64,000 nucleotides of DNA from Sciurus carolinensis (lineage: Eukaryota > Chordata > Mammalia > Rodentia > Sciuridae): contig NC_062214.1 in the NCBI RefSeq assembly GCF_902686445.1, positions 55,339,177-55,403,176 of the forward strand. Direction: 5' to 3'. Of this stretch, positions 44,090 to 55,559 are shown piece by piece. Each line of letters begins with the position of its first letter. The stretch's first letter is position 1. The translations under genes and the position numbers were made by a program. The notes beneath the pieces are model-generated. The model was not told the origin of the DNA and did not search any database. It worked only from the letters and a program-made list of their open reading frames with translations.

Positions 44090-44275
44090 CTGGGCCCACT
44101 GCAGTGGCACACACCTGTAATCCCAGCAACTCAGTAGTTTGAGGCAGGAGGATCACAAATTCAAGGTCAGCCTCAGCAACTTAGTGAGACCATGTCTCAA
44201 AATAAAAAAACAAAAAGGGTAGGGGATGTGGTGCAGTGGTTAAGCACCCAGAGTTCAATCCCCAGTACCCAAAAC
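44090..44275 (+). repeat. B1-ID composite SINE
   Basis: GTGGCACACACCTGTAATCC, GGGATGTGGTGCAGTGG, GAGTTCAATCCCCAGTACC. Confidence 0.94.
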
Positions 44276-44303
44276 TAAAGAAAACAAAACAAAACAAAAA
44301 CTC

Positions 44304-44420
44304 TTTCTGGATGAGGGTATAGTTCAGTGATGGAGTGCTTGCCTAGCATGTGAGAAGCCCTGAGTTTGATCCTCCATACAGAAAGAAAAAGAGAGAGAGA
44401 AAGGAGAGCAAGAGAGAGAA
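44304..44420 (+). repeat. ID SINE with GA-rich tail
   Basis: GGTATAGTTCAGTGATGGAG, GCCTAGCATGTGAGAAGCCC, then a (GA)n tail to about 44420. Confidence 0.9.
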
Positions 44421-44929
44421 GATAATAGGGCTTAAACACCTGAGACTGTTCTTTACTACTTTTCACTACTAAGTGGCCAAGAACCACAAGAGACCTACCT
44501 CTTTCCTTGTCTCTCTAAGAACCTCTCATTAGTTCCTGGAGACCTGAATGGGTCCCAACCACCACCCTCATGAACTTGGGCATAGCTTTGGTGTGTGCCT
44601 TAATGTTGTAATAAAGGTACACTGTGCAGAGTGATTTACAGAGTGCCACCCCCTCATACTCTTGGGAAGTTGTGCCACAGTGAGAAAGCCATTGACACAG
44701 GCCAGGAATCCAGGAATCTTAGAGTGGAAAGAGGCTTGCAGAGAAGCCAATCCATCATTTATCTAATATGGGGACTTCCAAGTTGCCACAACTGTCAAAT
44801 GTTCCACTCCAGTCTCTGATGCCAGTATTTCAATGTGGAAACTAGAGGTTCATTATGTGACATTCTGCTCAGCCCCAGCCTCATCCCTATACCCTGTGCC
44901 AATTCTCTACATTGTGCATGTCTGTTCTC
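44421..44929. other. Unique stretch, no gene recognised
   Basis: No exon or repeat recognised. Confidence 0.45.
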
Positions 44930-45045
44930 CCTTTTTAGGACTCCAGGTTCCTTCAAAGACAGGATTGTATGTTACTCATAACTGTGTTCCAAGTTCTGAG
45001 CACAAAGTCTGACACAGAGAAGGAGCTGAATTATATAAATAAATC
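44930..45045 (+). repeat. L2 LINE 3' end fragment
   Basis: GGACTCCAGGTTCCTTCAAA, TAACTGTGTTCCAAGTTCTG, GCACAAAGTCTGACACAGAG fit the L2 3' terminus. Confidence 0.65.
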
Positions 45046-45054
45046 CCTTCCACA

Positions 45055-45252
45055 AGCTGGGAGCTGTGGCACGAGTCCCAGGGACTCAGGAGGCTGAGGC
45101 AGGAGGATCACAAGTTTGAGGCCAGCCTGGGCAACTTAATGTGACTCTGTCTCAAAATGAAAAATAAAGACAGCTGAGGATGATGTGAATCAGTGGTAAA
45201 ACACCCCTGGGTTCAATGCCCCGTACCAAAAATGAACCCCACACACACACAC
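45055..45252 (+). repeat. B1-ID composite SINE with CA tail
   Basis: GAGGCTGAGGCAGGAGGATC, GTGACTCTGTCTCAAAATG, GGGTTCAATGCCCCGTACC and a short CA tract at 45239-45252. Confidence 0.93.
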
Positions 45253-46489
45253 AGCATTCCTAACTGGTGATCTCCTACCCCTATTTGAATCCTTATGGAG
45301 ATGGGACACTCACTGTTTCTCCATGGGACTGCTTCCCCTGGGTGCCAGGCTGAATTATTCCTTCTGGAGACTCCCAGACCAGAGTAGCACCTTTGGAAAA
45401 GTCCTTTGCCCTGGGAAAGGTTACTGTCCTTGGAGCCCCAGTCCAACTAGGAAATCCAGGAAAAGGAGATTTCCTCTTCCCAAAGGGTATGGGAGACCCT
45501 CCTGAGACCCAGAGGAAAATCCAGTCCACCTGGGGGCTTAGTTCACAGTACAAGATCAGGCTGGATGGGGGCTCAGTCTTAAGTCCTCTTGCATTTCTGA
45601 TCATGAGTGTCTGCCCTGGAAATGTAATGGCATATTGATTCCATTGTATTTTCTTTTTATGTGTCAGTGTGAACCAGAGGACATGCACAATTCCATATGT
45701 GTGTGTTCATGTCATCTCTATATTTTAACACGGGCTAAGCGTGGACCCAGATATGAGACCAGAAGCAAGTCTGTATCCTAGACAAGGAGGGATGCCATCA
45801 TTTGGGTGCACAAGCTGGAGAAAGCCCTGTACCCACGGAATCAGGGTCTGGATGAATTGACCCTCAGGCTGTATGCACATATATAAGTATGCAGCAGTAT
45901 GTGTGTGTACATAAGCAAACCCTAATGTGGGTGACCTGCGTATGTGTGTTTACACAAGTACAAAGACCAACTGCAGTCTGGTTCTATGTCTGGGTGACAC
46001 AGTGTGTGTGTAGCATATGTGTACATTTACAAGTATTTCCCAGTCTGGTTCTGTGATCTTGTGGTTGAGTGTGCATGAGCGTGTGTTTACTATGTAATTT
46101 CAAGCCTATGATCATGTGTGATGTGTGTTTGTATGTTTAAATGCAAAGTCATGTCGGAGTGAGCATCAGAATGATTGTGTGTGCTCATATACACACTCCA
46201 GCCTGCTTCCATGTCCCCAACCAACATTTGTGGATGCAGGTCCTTTGACCACAATGAGCCCAAGCAGGTCCTGAGGCTGGCTTAACGCCTGGGGAAGTAT
46301 GTATAGGTGACTGGTGTTTACCAGCAACCTGGACCAGCCTTTGTCTGGTCTCCACTCCCATTGACCTCAAAATTCCTCACCCTGGCAGGACCTCAGCTGT
46401 CCTTGGTCACAGACTGCCTTCCCCAAAGAGTCCCTTTAACTCACAGTCCCTTTTCCGGCCAGGGGGCTGAGAGTTGGGGGATATTCATC
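45253..46489. other. Unique DNA with a TG-rich segment
   Basis: 45640-46190 is unusually rich in scattered TGTGTG and ATGTGTG words without being a clean microsatellite. No exon recognised. Confidence 0.55.
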
Positions 46490-46760
46490 TCGGGGAGTTT
46501 TTGTTCCGCCTCATGAAAGGCCTCAATGGCTGGGAATACCATTCTAATTACGGGGAAGCCCAGCTTATGTGGGGGACACAAAGGACTGTGGTCTCATAGC
46601 AGCTCCTTCCATCCGTCAAATAAGGCCGTCTAATGATGGGGTGAGAGCTGTGAATGCCTAAAACAAACTCGAAAAGGAGGGAAAATAAAGCCGCCGGGGG
46701 CTTAAAATATATTAAATTACCCTGATTAGGAGACGTGGCTTTGCAGGCACTGGTTGGAGA
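46490..46760. promoter_or_regulatory. Candidate conserved noncoding element
   Basis: Long repeat-free block: CCATTCTAATTACGGGG, GCCGTCTAATGATGGGG, AAAATAAAGCCGCCGGGGGC, TTAAAATATATTAAATTACC and CCCTGATTAGGAGACG. Three or more TAAT cores in 250 bp and well-retained CpGs. The strongest enhancer-like block by texture. Confidence 0.6.
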
Positions 46761-46879
46761 GGCTGGGGAGGCTGCGAGTCCCGCTATTCACGTGGGGGGA
46801 GAGGGGTCAGCAGGTCGGGGGGGTTCACAGAGCCCTGGCCCATTCTCATGCTAACACCAGGGACACACTGCAGGCTTAG

Positions 46880-46985
46880 TGGGCTGGAAAATAGAAATGA
46901 ATTTGCCATAATCCTCCTCCTCCTCCTTCTCCCTCCCTCCCACCCTCTCTCTGCTGCACAGAAGCTTTGCCTAATTGCAGCCCTT
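46880..46985. promoter_or_regulatory. Candidate conserved element, second core
   Basis: GAAATGAATTTGCCATAATC, a CTCC-rich linker, then TTTGCCTAATTGCAGCCC. It lies 120 bp from the previous block and may be part of it. Confidence 0.45.
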
Positions 46986-48123
46986 AGAGCCTGCTGGGCA
47001 TTGGGGCAGGGCCACACCCTGCAGCCTGCACCCCTGGGCTCTCTCACTCTCTTACTCCTTGTTTCCGTGGAACCCGAGAAAGAGAATGAGCTCAAGGGCT
47101 TATCTGTAGGAGCAGTGAAAGTAGACAGAGGGGTTTCAGTCAGTGGTAGGGTACCAATATGTGCGTGGGTGTGCACACACACCTCTTTCAAAGGTGCAAT
47201 TATTCATGATTTGGTTACCCCTTTACATACAGGCACGCCTTTCCAGACACAAATATCCCTTCACTGCTTCACACACACCTTCTTACACACCCTTTCCCAA
47301 ACATGCAGAAAAATACATCTTCACACAATTTGCAGATGCAGGCACCCATTCATGGACAGGTACACATAGTACCCCACACACTTTTTCAGGCATTCACAGA
47401 GCACTTTGTGGGCACTCATGCATGGAGATGCACCCCTTCTTGGGTGACCATATGCTTCCCAAGCATGAACACATGTGCATTCATCCCTTCAGAGGTGACC
47501 CTAGAAGCCCAAATCTGGTACCATTGCAGTGTTTTTTATAGCAGAGGAAATAAGAAAGCTAGAGCTTGGTCCTTTCTCAGCCCTCCTTGAACAGTCCTAT
47601 TTCTAACTGTTTCAAGACCTGAGAAGCCCTTGCATGATTTCTCCCTGCCCCCAACCCTCTCTTTCTCTCTCCTTCTATTAAAGGGCATAAAGGGAACGCT
47701 TGAACTAAATGTTCCAGAAAAACCTTTCCGGCTCAGAAATTAGGAGAAACCAAGTCTTAGGAACTACATCTTCTGCCCTTCCCCGACCCCTGCACACTTA
47801 AGTGCATACACACGCACACACTCTGCTGGCATGCATACATCTCCATAGTGCGCATAAATGATCCCCTCCAATGCTCACATGATTATAAACTAGAAGATCT
47901 GCTGGGGAGTCCCTTAGCCCCACGTCCTCCCAGGTCCTGTTGTAGGGTACCGACGCCGTCCCTCCCACCCAGGCTTCCGCCACGCTCTTCTGTGGCTTTG
48001 TTCAGTGTGACTGTGTGAATTTGGGATACAGTGCTGTCAGGTGTGTCTCTAAGCCTTCGAGCCCCACGGTGTGGCGCCAGGGGCCCAGGAGAGGCGTCCA
48101 GACGTGCTTCTTTCCGGCTTAAG
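46986..48123. other. Unique stretch, partly CA-rich
   Basis: 47150-47480 holds many scattered CACA words. The 173-codon frame at 46848-47369 spans this low-complexity DNA. No exon recognised. Confidence 0.5.
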
Positions 48124-48137
48124 GCGCCCTCTGCCGG
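48124..48137 (-). promoter_or_regulatory. CTCF-like motif
   Basis: The reverse strand reads CCGGCAGAGGGCGC, 13 of 14 positions of CCASYAGRKGGCRS. It lies in a CpG-moderate stretch (48050-48260). Confidence 0.45.
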
Positions 48138-51100
48138 CGGATCTGAAACAGTCGGGTGGGGAGGAGGCCGAGCGAGCGCACGTGACCCTCGGACTTGACC
48201 CAGAGAATTCCGCAAAGTGAAATCTGTTCCCGATCTCCAGGTTTCTCCGCTAAGCTGTGGGAGGAGCCAAGGAACTGCGCACCATGTTGGAACAGAGACC
48301 GCGAAAGTAAACTGAGCAGAGAGAGAGCGTGGGAACCGTAAAGTCAGGCTCGGCTCTCCCTTTCCCCTCGCGACCCCTAGGAACAACCCCCTCTACCTAC
48401 TCCCGCAGAGAGTAAGCCCCACCCGCCGAAGGTGTATGGAGCAGGGCAGCAAGGCCAGGACCTACAAAGCCAGGGTCGATCGCCTCAGCGTTCTTCTCCA
48501 TGGTCTGCAGCCAAAGAAATCCAGGGGAAAAAAAAAAAAACCAGAAATTTCAAGAACCTACCTCCCACCCATCCCAGGCAGAGAAAGTGAAGAATCGCGA
48601 GTACCCAGAAGACCGTGCTTAGGAGCACCGGAATCAATAGGGGCCACCCCACCGCTGCCCTCTTTCCAGGAGGGGCGGCACAGGTTGCAGGAGAGTCGCA
48701 GAAAGACCCCTGCGCTGCAGGTGAAAGGCGTGCACATGAGATCCTCCCGGCCTAGTGAACTCATTTGCGCTAAGTGGTGACTAGGTATCACGGGGACAGA
48801 GTGGGAGCTTGGGGGACCAAAGGTCAGAAACTTTAAGATGGAGGTAGGGTCGGGTCGTTTCAAGGAACCAATGAATTTCAGTAGGCGAGATTCCTACCCT
48901 GCCCCTAGAGGCCCAAAGCCAACGCAAGGTGACATGTTCAGGGGCCACAAGCTCTACCTAGGCGGAATAAAAGAACCTAGATCTCAGGCGTCAGGCGCTC
49001 CCAATGATTCATTCTTGGCCCTACACACACGCGGCTCTGACCCCAACCCCCAGCCAGCTCAGGTCTAGTCCCGAGTTCTTTCCGGTTTTCTAGGTTGAAC
49101 CCTGTAGGCGTTCTCCCGCCTTCCCAGCTCCAGGCCAGCCAACGCCGCGGACTCCCGTCATAAGGACAGACTAACTCCGCAGACATTCGTCCAGAAGAAG
49201 GCGTGTGCGTGTTTGGCGATTTGAACACCAGCGGCACGATGTGGAAAGGTCGTGCCCTCCCCGCGGCCTGCGTCCAGTCCTGGCCTCTGACCCGCCCAGT
49301 ATTTCTCAAACGGCTGCCCGGGCCTCAGACCTGGTTGCCATGCGGGTGAAGGACTCCACCCTGGAGCTGCACAGTGCTCTGCTCCCACTCGATTCTGCTC
49401 CTCCCTGACCTTTTCCGGGAACAAGGTTGCCATCACTCTCCACCTAGGGGCAGCAGAGATGGGAACCAAGAGTGTGGCTGAGAAGAGTGAAAATGGGGGC
49501 GCTAAAGGGAGAGGGAGTGGGGTTGAAGTTCTTATTGCTCCTTGCTCCTACCATGTTCCAGTCGCGCCTTGGTAGCCATTTCGGGGGCCACTCTCTCAAG
49601 CCCTTCCCCAAACCCAAAGATTTCCTGAGGAAACCCAAGCACCCACGCCATTGAACACTCAATGCAAACCATACAAGAGCAACCAACTCTGATTCCAGAG
49701 CTTTCTCCAAATAAAATTAGCAAAGCTTCAGATGGGGAAACTCAGCCCCTGGATCAAGGTGAGGAGGTGGCACAGGTGGAAAAGGGATCCGTGGGGATCC
49801 TATCCGGCTAAAGGAAACCCCTCAAGTGGGTCAGCTGGGCAGCACCTGGTGGCCCTGACCTACTGGTCTCCTTCTGGGACTGGAAAGGCACCGGGCAGAC
49901 CCCGCACCTTTCCAGACAAAATGAGGCACCCACAGGGGTTTGAGCCAGCCTAGGAGCCTCAAGGCAGAAATGCCTGTGTTGTCCCAACACAGGAACTGCT
50001 GGGGTATAGAAAGACGATTTGTGGCAGAAAAGGCAGAGACAGGGAAATGTCGAGCTGTCCTGATTTTCAGTCCATTTCCAGAGATCACATCCACCATCCC
50101 TGTCTCTGCCCTCATGTAAGTGGCCTACCCTTTCAATTACCTACCCCCTTGTTAATCATAAAGAGAAACAAGATCTTATTTTTTTTCTAGAATATTCCCA
50201 AAATAAGCAGCTGTGTTTGGGATGAATCTCAGAGGGCTAATTTTGTTTTCTTCGGTTTGATGGCACTGCCAGGGCTAAAGAAGATCTCCACCGGACTGAC
50301 GCCTGCACCGTAAAGGACACCGGGAGGGGCTGGGGACTCCCGGGACGCCTGTGTTTCTGCGGCTAACCGCAGCCGGGAGTTCCCACCGCCGACCTCCAGC
50401 AATCTCGGGTTCTGGTGCTCTCGCCTGGCACGGTGTGCGCCTTGCAAAGGAAGTCAGTCCCTGAACTGCACAAGGTACACCCGCTTGCACCACGCAGGAC
50501 CCAAAGGTCTTTCCCAGTGCTTGATAAGAGTCTGGAGGTTGAATGTGCAGGGGACGCCTGCGGTGTAAAGGTAATGTGCCAGGAAACCCCGATATACAAT
50601 AATCCTCTGAACATCCTGGATCCCTGAACCTTGCGTGGCCACCTTCATTAGCTAGGCAAGGTCTGGGCGGCAGAGCCATTCAGTAATGGCTTTGAGCTTC
50701 TGTTTGTAAAACAGAATGAAATCAGGAAAGCTGAATGAAGACAAAGCCTTTTCTAAACGTTGGATTAGCAAAATCTCCACACTTAGCAAACACTTTCATT
50801 TTCAGAGCTGCTTGTGGCAGTACGCAAGTCCAGAAAATCGTGTGTGTTTTAGGAGGAATTCCACCCAGGGAAGAGTCCTGGGAACCTATACACCTGTACA
50901 CAGAAAGCACATATGTTGGAAGGAATGCGTGAGTGGAAAAGAAGCATGCATTCCCCCTCCCAAATGTGCTTAAAGGTTACTGCCATGCCTTTGTGAGAAT
51001 TTACAAATTAATCATATTTACCACGCTTTTATAGTTTCTCTGGGGCTACCAGGGTTGTGTGGATGGAGCAGGCCACTCCCTGGTTCCCTGCACTGGGAAA

Positions 51101-51600
51101 TCTTAGCTGTGTCAGCAGAAAACTGCTCTTTGACCCAGCTGGGTCCCTGAAAGACACACTTTTCCTTGTATACTGGCATAGGAGTTTGCAAATTGAGTTA
51201 TCGTGATCTTTATATTCTCCCAAATGTCCAAGTTTTAAGAACCAGGTCCAGGAGGCGCAGCTGGAGAAAGTGGGAAGACAATGGTGCAGTTGGGGCACAA
51301 CTGGCCAAGGTTGACAGGCACCACGGACCTTAGACCACTGCTTCCATTATTTTGCCCAATATTTAGGAAACCACGGAAGAGCGTGTCTTCACGTTTGTGC
51401 TAGTGTGTCCACAAGGTCTCTGTGGCTAGAAAGGCAGGACCAGCCTTTCCAATGGCCCTGCCTTTCCCAAGCTGACTTTTCCTATCAATGGGAGAAATGC
51501 AGGCTATTGACCCAGCGGCCTCCTCCTCTCCGCCTATTGTTGAGGCTCAATCACGCACTTACCGGAAGAAAAGCGAGTTTATCTTAGTCTGGAAGAGCCT
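48138..51600. other. Long repeat-poor stretch, no gene recognised
   Basis: About 3.4 kb with almost no interspersed repeats, which is unusual here. CpG is moderately raised at 48050-48260, 49130-49330 and 50270-50440. A weaker CTCF-like word is at 49440-49453 (plus, 12 of 14). Open frames up to 134 codons show no domain. Low repeat load suggests constrained or regulatory DNA, or unrecognised noncoding exons. Confidence 0.45.
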
Positions 51601-51610
51601 CGTGTTGTGA

Positions 51611-51613
<3 letters not shown>

Positions 51614-51651
<38 letters not shown>

Positions 51652-51654
51652 CGC
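51614..51654. repeat. (TG)n(CG)n tract, Z-DNA-prone
   Basis: About 30 bp of TG followed by about 11 bp of GC/CG alternation, a strictly alternating purine-pyrimidine run. Confidence 0.95.
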
Positions 51655-51739
51655 CTCAAGGGTAGGAAAAATTCTGCATCTAGCACTGTGCAGATGGGTT
51701 GAGGATAGCCACTTTCAGAAAAGGGCCAATTTCCCCTTC

Positions 51740-51860
51740 ACAATGAGCGCTAAGTACCTGATAAATAGGGCTGGTGTTTATTCATGAGCAGGTACTTTGG
51801 AGATGGCGATTAGAACAGCCGCCCTCGATGCCTAGCCAAGGTACTTAAAGCCGGGCAGGT
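51740..51860. promoter_or_regulatory. Candidate conserved element upstream of CpG block
   Basis: GATAAATAGGGCTGGTGTTT, TATTCATGAGCAGG, TACTTTGGAGATGGCGATTA, then AGGTACTTAAAGCC. It abuts a CpG-rich block. Confidence 0.45.
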
Positions 51861-51864
51861 GCAA

Positions 51865-52290
51865 CTCTGCGCGCCGCCCCAGCTCACAAAGCCCGCGGCC
51901 GCCGTGGCGCGGGGAGGGGGCGTAAATGCAGGGCGCGCCGGGCCCCGAGGGCGCGTAGCACGCGGGCACCTTAGCCCTTTGTTCCTCTTCCGAAGCTAAG
52001 GCCACTCCACCGAGGGGCGCCCCAGGGAAAACCTCCCCTCCAATTACCAGGAATTTCCCATCCTCCCTCCTCCCGGGAGCCCAGGCCGGTAGCTCTTGAT
52101 CTGGCGGACACAGAAACGCGTGGACCCGGCTCTGCGTCTATATAAATGTTGCCTGTGAGTTGACTATTAGCTAGCCAGCTAAGTAACTCACCTAGACAAG
52201 AAACTGAACCCAGGCCTGGCAACCGCGCGGGCACGCGACTCTAGCAGCCCCCGCCGCCAAGGCGCCACCTCTGGCGGTGCTGACAACCTC
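51865..52290. promoter_or_regulatory. CpG-rich block (candidate CpG island)
   Basis: Very dense at 51865-51975 (GCGCGCCGCCCC, CGCGGCCGCCGTGGCGCGG, GGGCGCGCCGGGCCCCG, with NotI- and AscI-type words), then moderate CpG to about 52290. Could be a promoter or orphan island. No exon recognised. Confidence 0.6.
52155..52191. other. Bipartite stem-loop (inverted repeat)
   Basis: Outer arms GTGAGTT (52155-52161) and AACTCAC (52185-52191), and inner arms TTAGCT (52167-52172) and AGCTAA (52177-52182), with loop AGCC and an asymmetric bulge (GACTA against GT). It lies inside the CpG-rich block. Confidence 0.8.
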
Positions 52291-52639
52291 AGGCTTTCAG
52301 GTTTTGTTTCAACTTCAAGGGGAGAAAATTGGGGTCTGTCTCATTCTACAGTGTATTGGCGCCGAGGTCGTGGGACAAACCCGATCTCGCCCCGAGAGCG
52401 ACTCCAGAATCCCTCAGAGCTCCCATCTTTTCCTCTAGAGCGGTAGTGTCGCCATATCACAGGCGGAGAGAGCGTAGCGGGCGCCGGGCCTAGGGGAACA
52501 GAGGACAGTCTTCTGCGTGTAGGGACGTGGAGCAGCAAGCAGTTGGCAACTGTGATGTTTTGCTTGGCAATCTGTATTTGACGTACTCCAGGTAGCTGAG
52601 ACTCTCCCTGTAATGTCTGGAGGTCTAAGGCACGATGGC

Positions 52640-52995
52640 AGCGCGTACTCCTGGGGCCTGCTCGGATTGCCTTTTGTTATTATTTGCTTGTTTTTAGTAA
52701 TTTCGAAAAAACATCTTAACATAATTCATTCTCTAGCCCGAAGAATCAGGAGAAATATGTTTCAAACAAGTTGGGTTCTCCATGGGGAGAAAACTCTTTC
52801 AGAATGATAGGAAACAAGAAGCAGAGACGCGATGTCACCCACCACGAGGCAGATGTTACATTTTCGACCAAGAACCCGACAACTCTCCCATTCCATACAA
52901 AATGACGAGGAAGAGTGTAGATATTGACGTTCATTATAGATTTTTTTTGGAACCTTGGGGCTAAGAAAAATTATAGAGATATAATAATCCTGATT
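52640..52995. promoter_or_regulatory. Candidate conserved noncoding element
   Basis: Repeat-free AT-rich DNA with scattered CpGs: CCTTTTGTTATTATTTGC, TAGTAATTTCGAAAAAAC, ACATAATTCATTC, GACGTTCATTATAG and ATAATAATCCTGATTCC. TTTTGTTATT is SOX/FOX-like. Confidence 0.45.
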
Positions 52996-53639
52996 CCCCC
53001 GGAAATCTGATATCCCGGACAAGAGCACAATTGAAAGTAGTAACACTCAGGAGCGGTCTGGAGGAGGGTCGAGGCCTCCGTGTGCCCCAACCCTGGACTG
53101 GGCCACTATCAACCAGCCTTCTACCCAGCAGGGCAGGCTAGTCTTGCTGGCTGCCACGATTAAGAAAGATGAACAAGACAAGCTAGGCATTCCCTAGAGT
53201 CTCCTGCCGGGGCCGAGTTAGAGTTTGAGGACGAAGCATTTTCTCTGGTATCAACCCGTGCCAAAGAGAAGCTCAGGGTAGGGGGTTGCAGGACTGCCTA
53301 GCCACAGAGAGACCGAGACGTGGCCGAATCCTGAGCCCGGTAGCGTTGCCAATCCGGTGCTGTTATCCGCTCTGCACAGATGGCCTTGGGTGAATTGCTG
53401 CGCGGTTGAGGACCACGGAATTAGATAGCTCTGGTCCTTATGCCCAAAAGTCGCGGAGCCCCGAACGCCGAGCGCTGGAGGCAAAGCACATCACTAGGCT
53501 GGGGTTTACAGGACGCTTCCTCCCCTGCCCCGGACTCAAAAAGACTGAGCATCCCGGCAGGGTGGCCCCAAACTTAAATAGGAAGTGGTGGATTGGAATG
53601 AATGATGTAGGTGAGGAGGGTAATAAAGACGCAGCACGG
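52996..53639. other. Unique stretch, CpG-moderate
   Basis: No exon recognised. Repeat-poor. Confidence 0.45.
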
Positions 53640-53860
53640 TAAAGCAGTTTTTATCTTTTCCGTTGTCAATACCTTTAAGGCACACGTAAAAGATGAGGTG
53701 TGATCAGGAGAACCATCAATATTAACACTTGCGACTGATTTTCTTTGCATTACAGATTTAGAATAAATTATAAAATATAATTAATGTTATTTCTAGGGAA
53801 ATAGATATGCCCAGATGTAGTATTTGCCCCTCAACTCCTCTGGTGGACTTCCAGTGCCCC
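53640..53860. promoter_or_regulatory. Candidate AT-rich conserved element
   Basis: GTTTTTATCTTTTCCGTTGT, TCAATATTAACACTTGCG, CTTTGCATTACAG, AATATAATTAATGTTATTTC. Ends where an ID SINE begins. Confidence 0.4.
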
Positions 53861-53870
53861 TATTAAGCTT

Positions 53871-53959
53871 TGCTTTTTTTTTAGTACTGGGGATCCACCC
53901 CAGGTTCTTTCTTGTACATGCTAGGCAAGTGCTCTGCCACTGAGATATATACTACCAAA
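53871..53959 (-). repeat. ID SINE
   Basis: AGTACTGGGGATCCACCCCA, CATGCTAGGCAAGTGCTCTG. Confidence 0.92.
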
Positions 53960-55124
53960 CCTTGCTTCCTTTTTCAGACAAAGTCGTTTGGGGAAGTGGA
54001 GACTCCAGACAAAGTTTCACTGAACCCGGGTCTCCCTAGCTCAGGCTCTCTAGTGAGTTGACTTGAGACCCGGATGCTGATGGAGCCCTGGACAGGAGTG
54101 ACTCTGCCGATCAGACCCAATGCACCTAATTCCCACCCCAGATCCCCGGGGTTCAGAACCCTTTCACCCATGATGAATTTGATCTGCTTTTGGAATGGGT
54201 TGGGGCAGAAATCCCAAAGAGTTTTTATTTCTTCAGTTATCATATCACCACTGCCACATATTTCAAGTGATTGGTGATAGATCTATCTGCAACAGGAAAA
54301 AACAGAAACATCTCATTAGCCAGGTACCCTCTTTATTACTAGTCTGGTGAATATTGTGAAACCAGTGCTATTACTGTCAAATCTAACCAAAGGCACTAGG
54401 CTGGAAGACACACTTCCTGACTTCCTGAACCTCCCAAGCTTGGTGTTTGTTGGCCCTTCCTCGGGCCACCCCAGCTCCCTCCTCACTGCCACAAGCCTCT
54501 CTACTGGGTAGGACAGAAGCAACAATGTGGATGGAAACACACCCTTGCCTCTTTCCCTTCAATTCTCTTGTTTGTGATGAAAGGACTGAGGTTTCTCTGG
54601 CCCAAGACCAAAAAGCAGCGATTACTCCTGAGGCAGATCAGCATGATCTCTCACCAAACTCACCCTTTACAAAGCACCTTCACACACAGCATCTCCTGTA
54701 TCTCCTGCCCCACCACGGTCTTTATTCCTGTGTTGACACTGTTACCTTCTTCAACTGACAGGAAAGGGGCTTAGAGAATGGATGTCGATTGCTAGAGGTT
54801 TCCCCAACCTAAGAAGGCAGAGTCAGTATTTTTACCGATTCTGATTCCAGAGCAGATGGAGCATTTTGCAGAGGCTTTGTGGGCAAATACAGGGACCTGA
54901 TTTGGTACCCAGAGGTGAAAACATTCAACTGAATGCCACTGTCACTGACTGCCCAGTTCTGTGCGAGGCATATGCCAGAAGTAAGGAGGGGACAACCAAG
55001 AAAACTTCCATGGCCTCTGACTTGAGGAATGTCAGTAGTTCCCAAATGGAGAAAAAGCTCAAATTGAGGGAAAAAAAAAAAAAAAAACTGACAGGAAACC
55101 ACTTACCCCAGAGAATGGGCAAAT
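53960..55124. other. Unique stretch, no gene recognised
   Basis: Short A tract at 55070-55087. No exon or repeat family recognised. Confidence 0.45.
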
Positions 55125-55305
55125 CTCAACCTGATCTGCCTCTTACTAGCTATGTGATCCTGGACCACTTTACTCAGTCTCTGTGCTTCAATTTCCTCAT
55201 CTCTAAAACAGAGATTAATAACGGTACCTCTCTCAGAGGGTCCTGGTGAGGATTAACAGCTGATACATGTAAAGAACTTAAAAGCATGTCTGGCACAGGT
55301 TAGCT
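55125..55305 (+). repeat. MIR SINE, near full length
   Basis: CTTACTAGCTATGTGATCCT, GACCACTTTACTCAGTCTCT, TTTCCTCATCTCTAAAACAG, GTGAGGATTAACAGCTGA. The best-preserved MIR here. Confidence 0.93.
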
Positions 55306-55559
55306 GTTAATATGATTTGCCCAGACCCCCGGATACAGCCTCATTTCTTCCCAGTCTCTTGATTTTCATTACAGAACACCACCCATTTCTATCCCTATAC
55401 CACTGCTAGGATTTCAGCCTTCCTTGGGTCCCAGAATCCTATCAGGAAAGGATGGGGAAAGACAGAAAACCTGTGTGCTGTCTGCTAGATGGGTACTGTG
55501 TCTGAGGAAATCTGTTTCACCCATTAAACATTTTCCTGCTTTCTTTTTCCCTCACTCCT

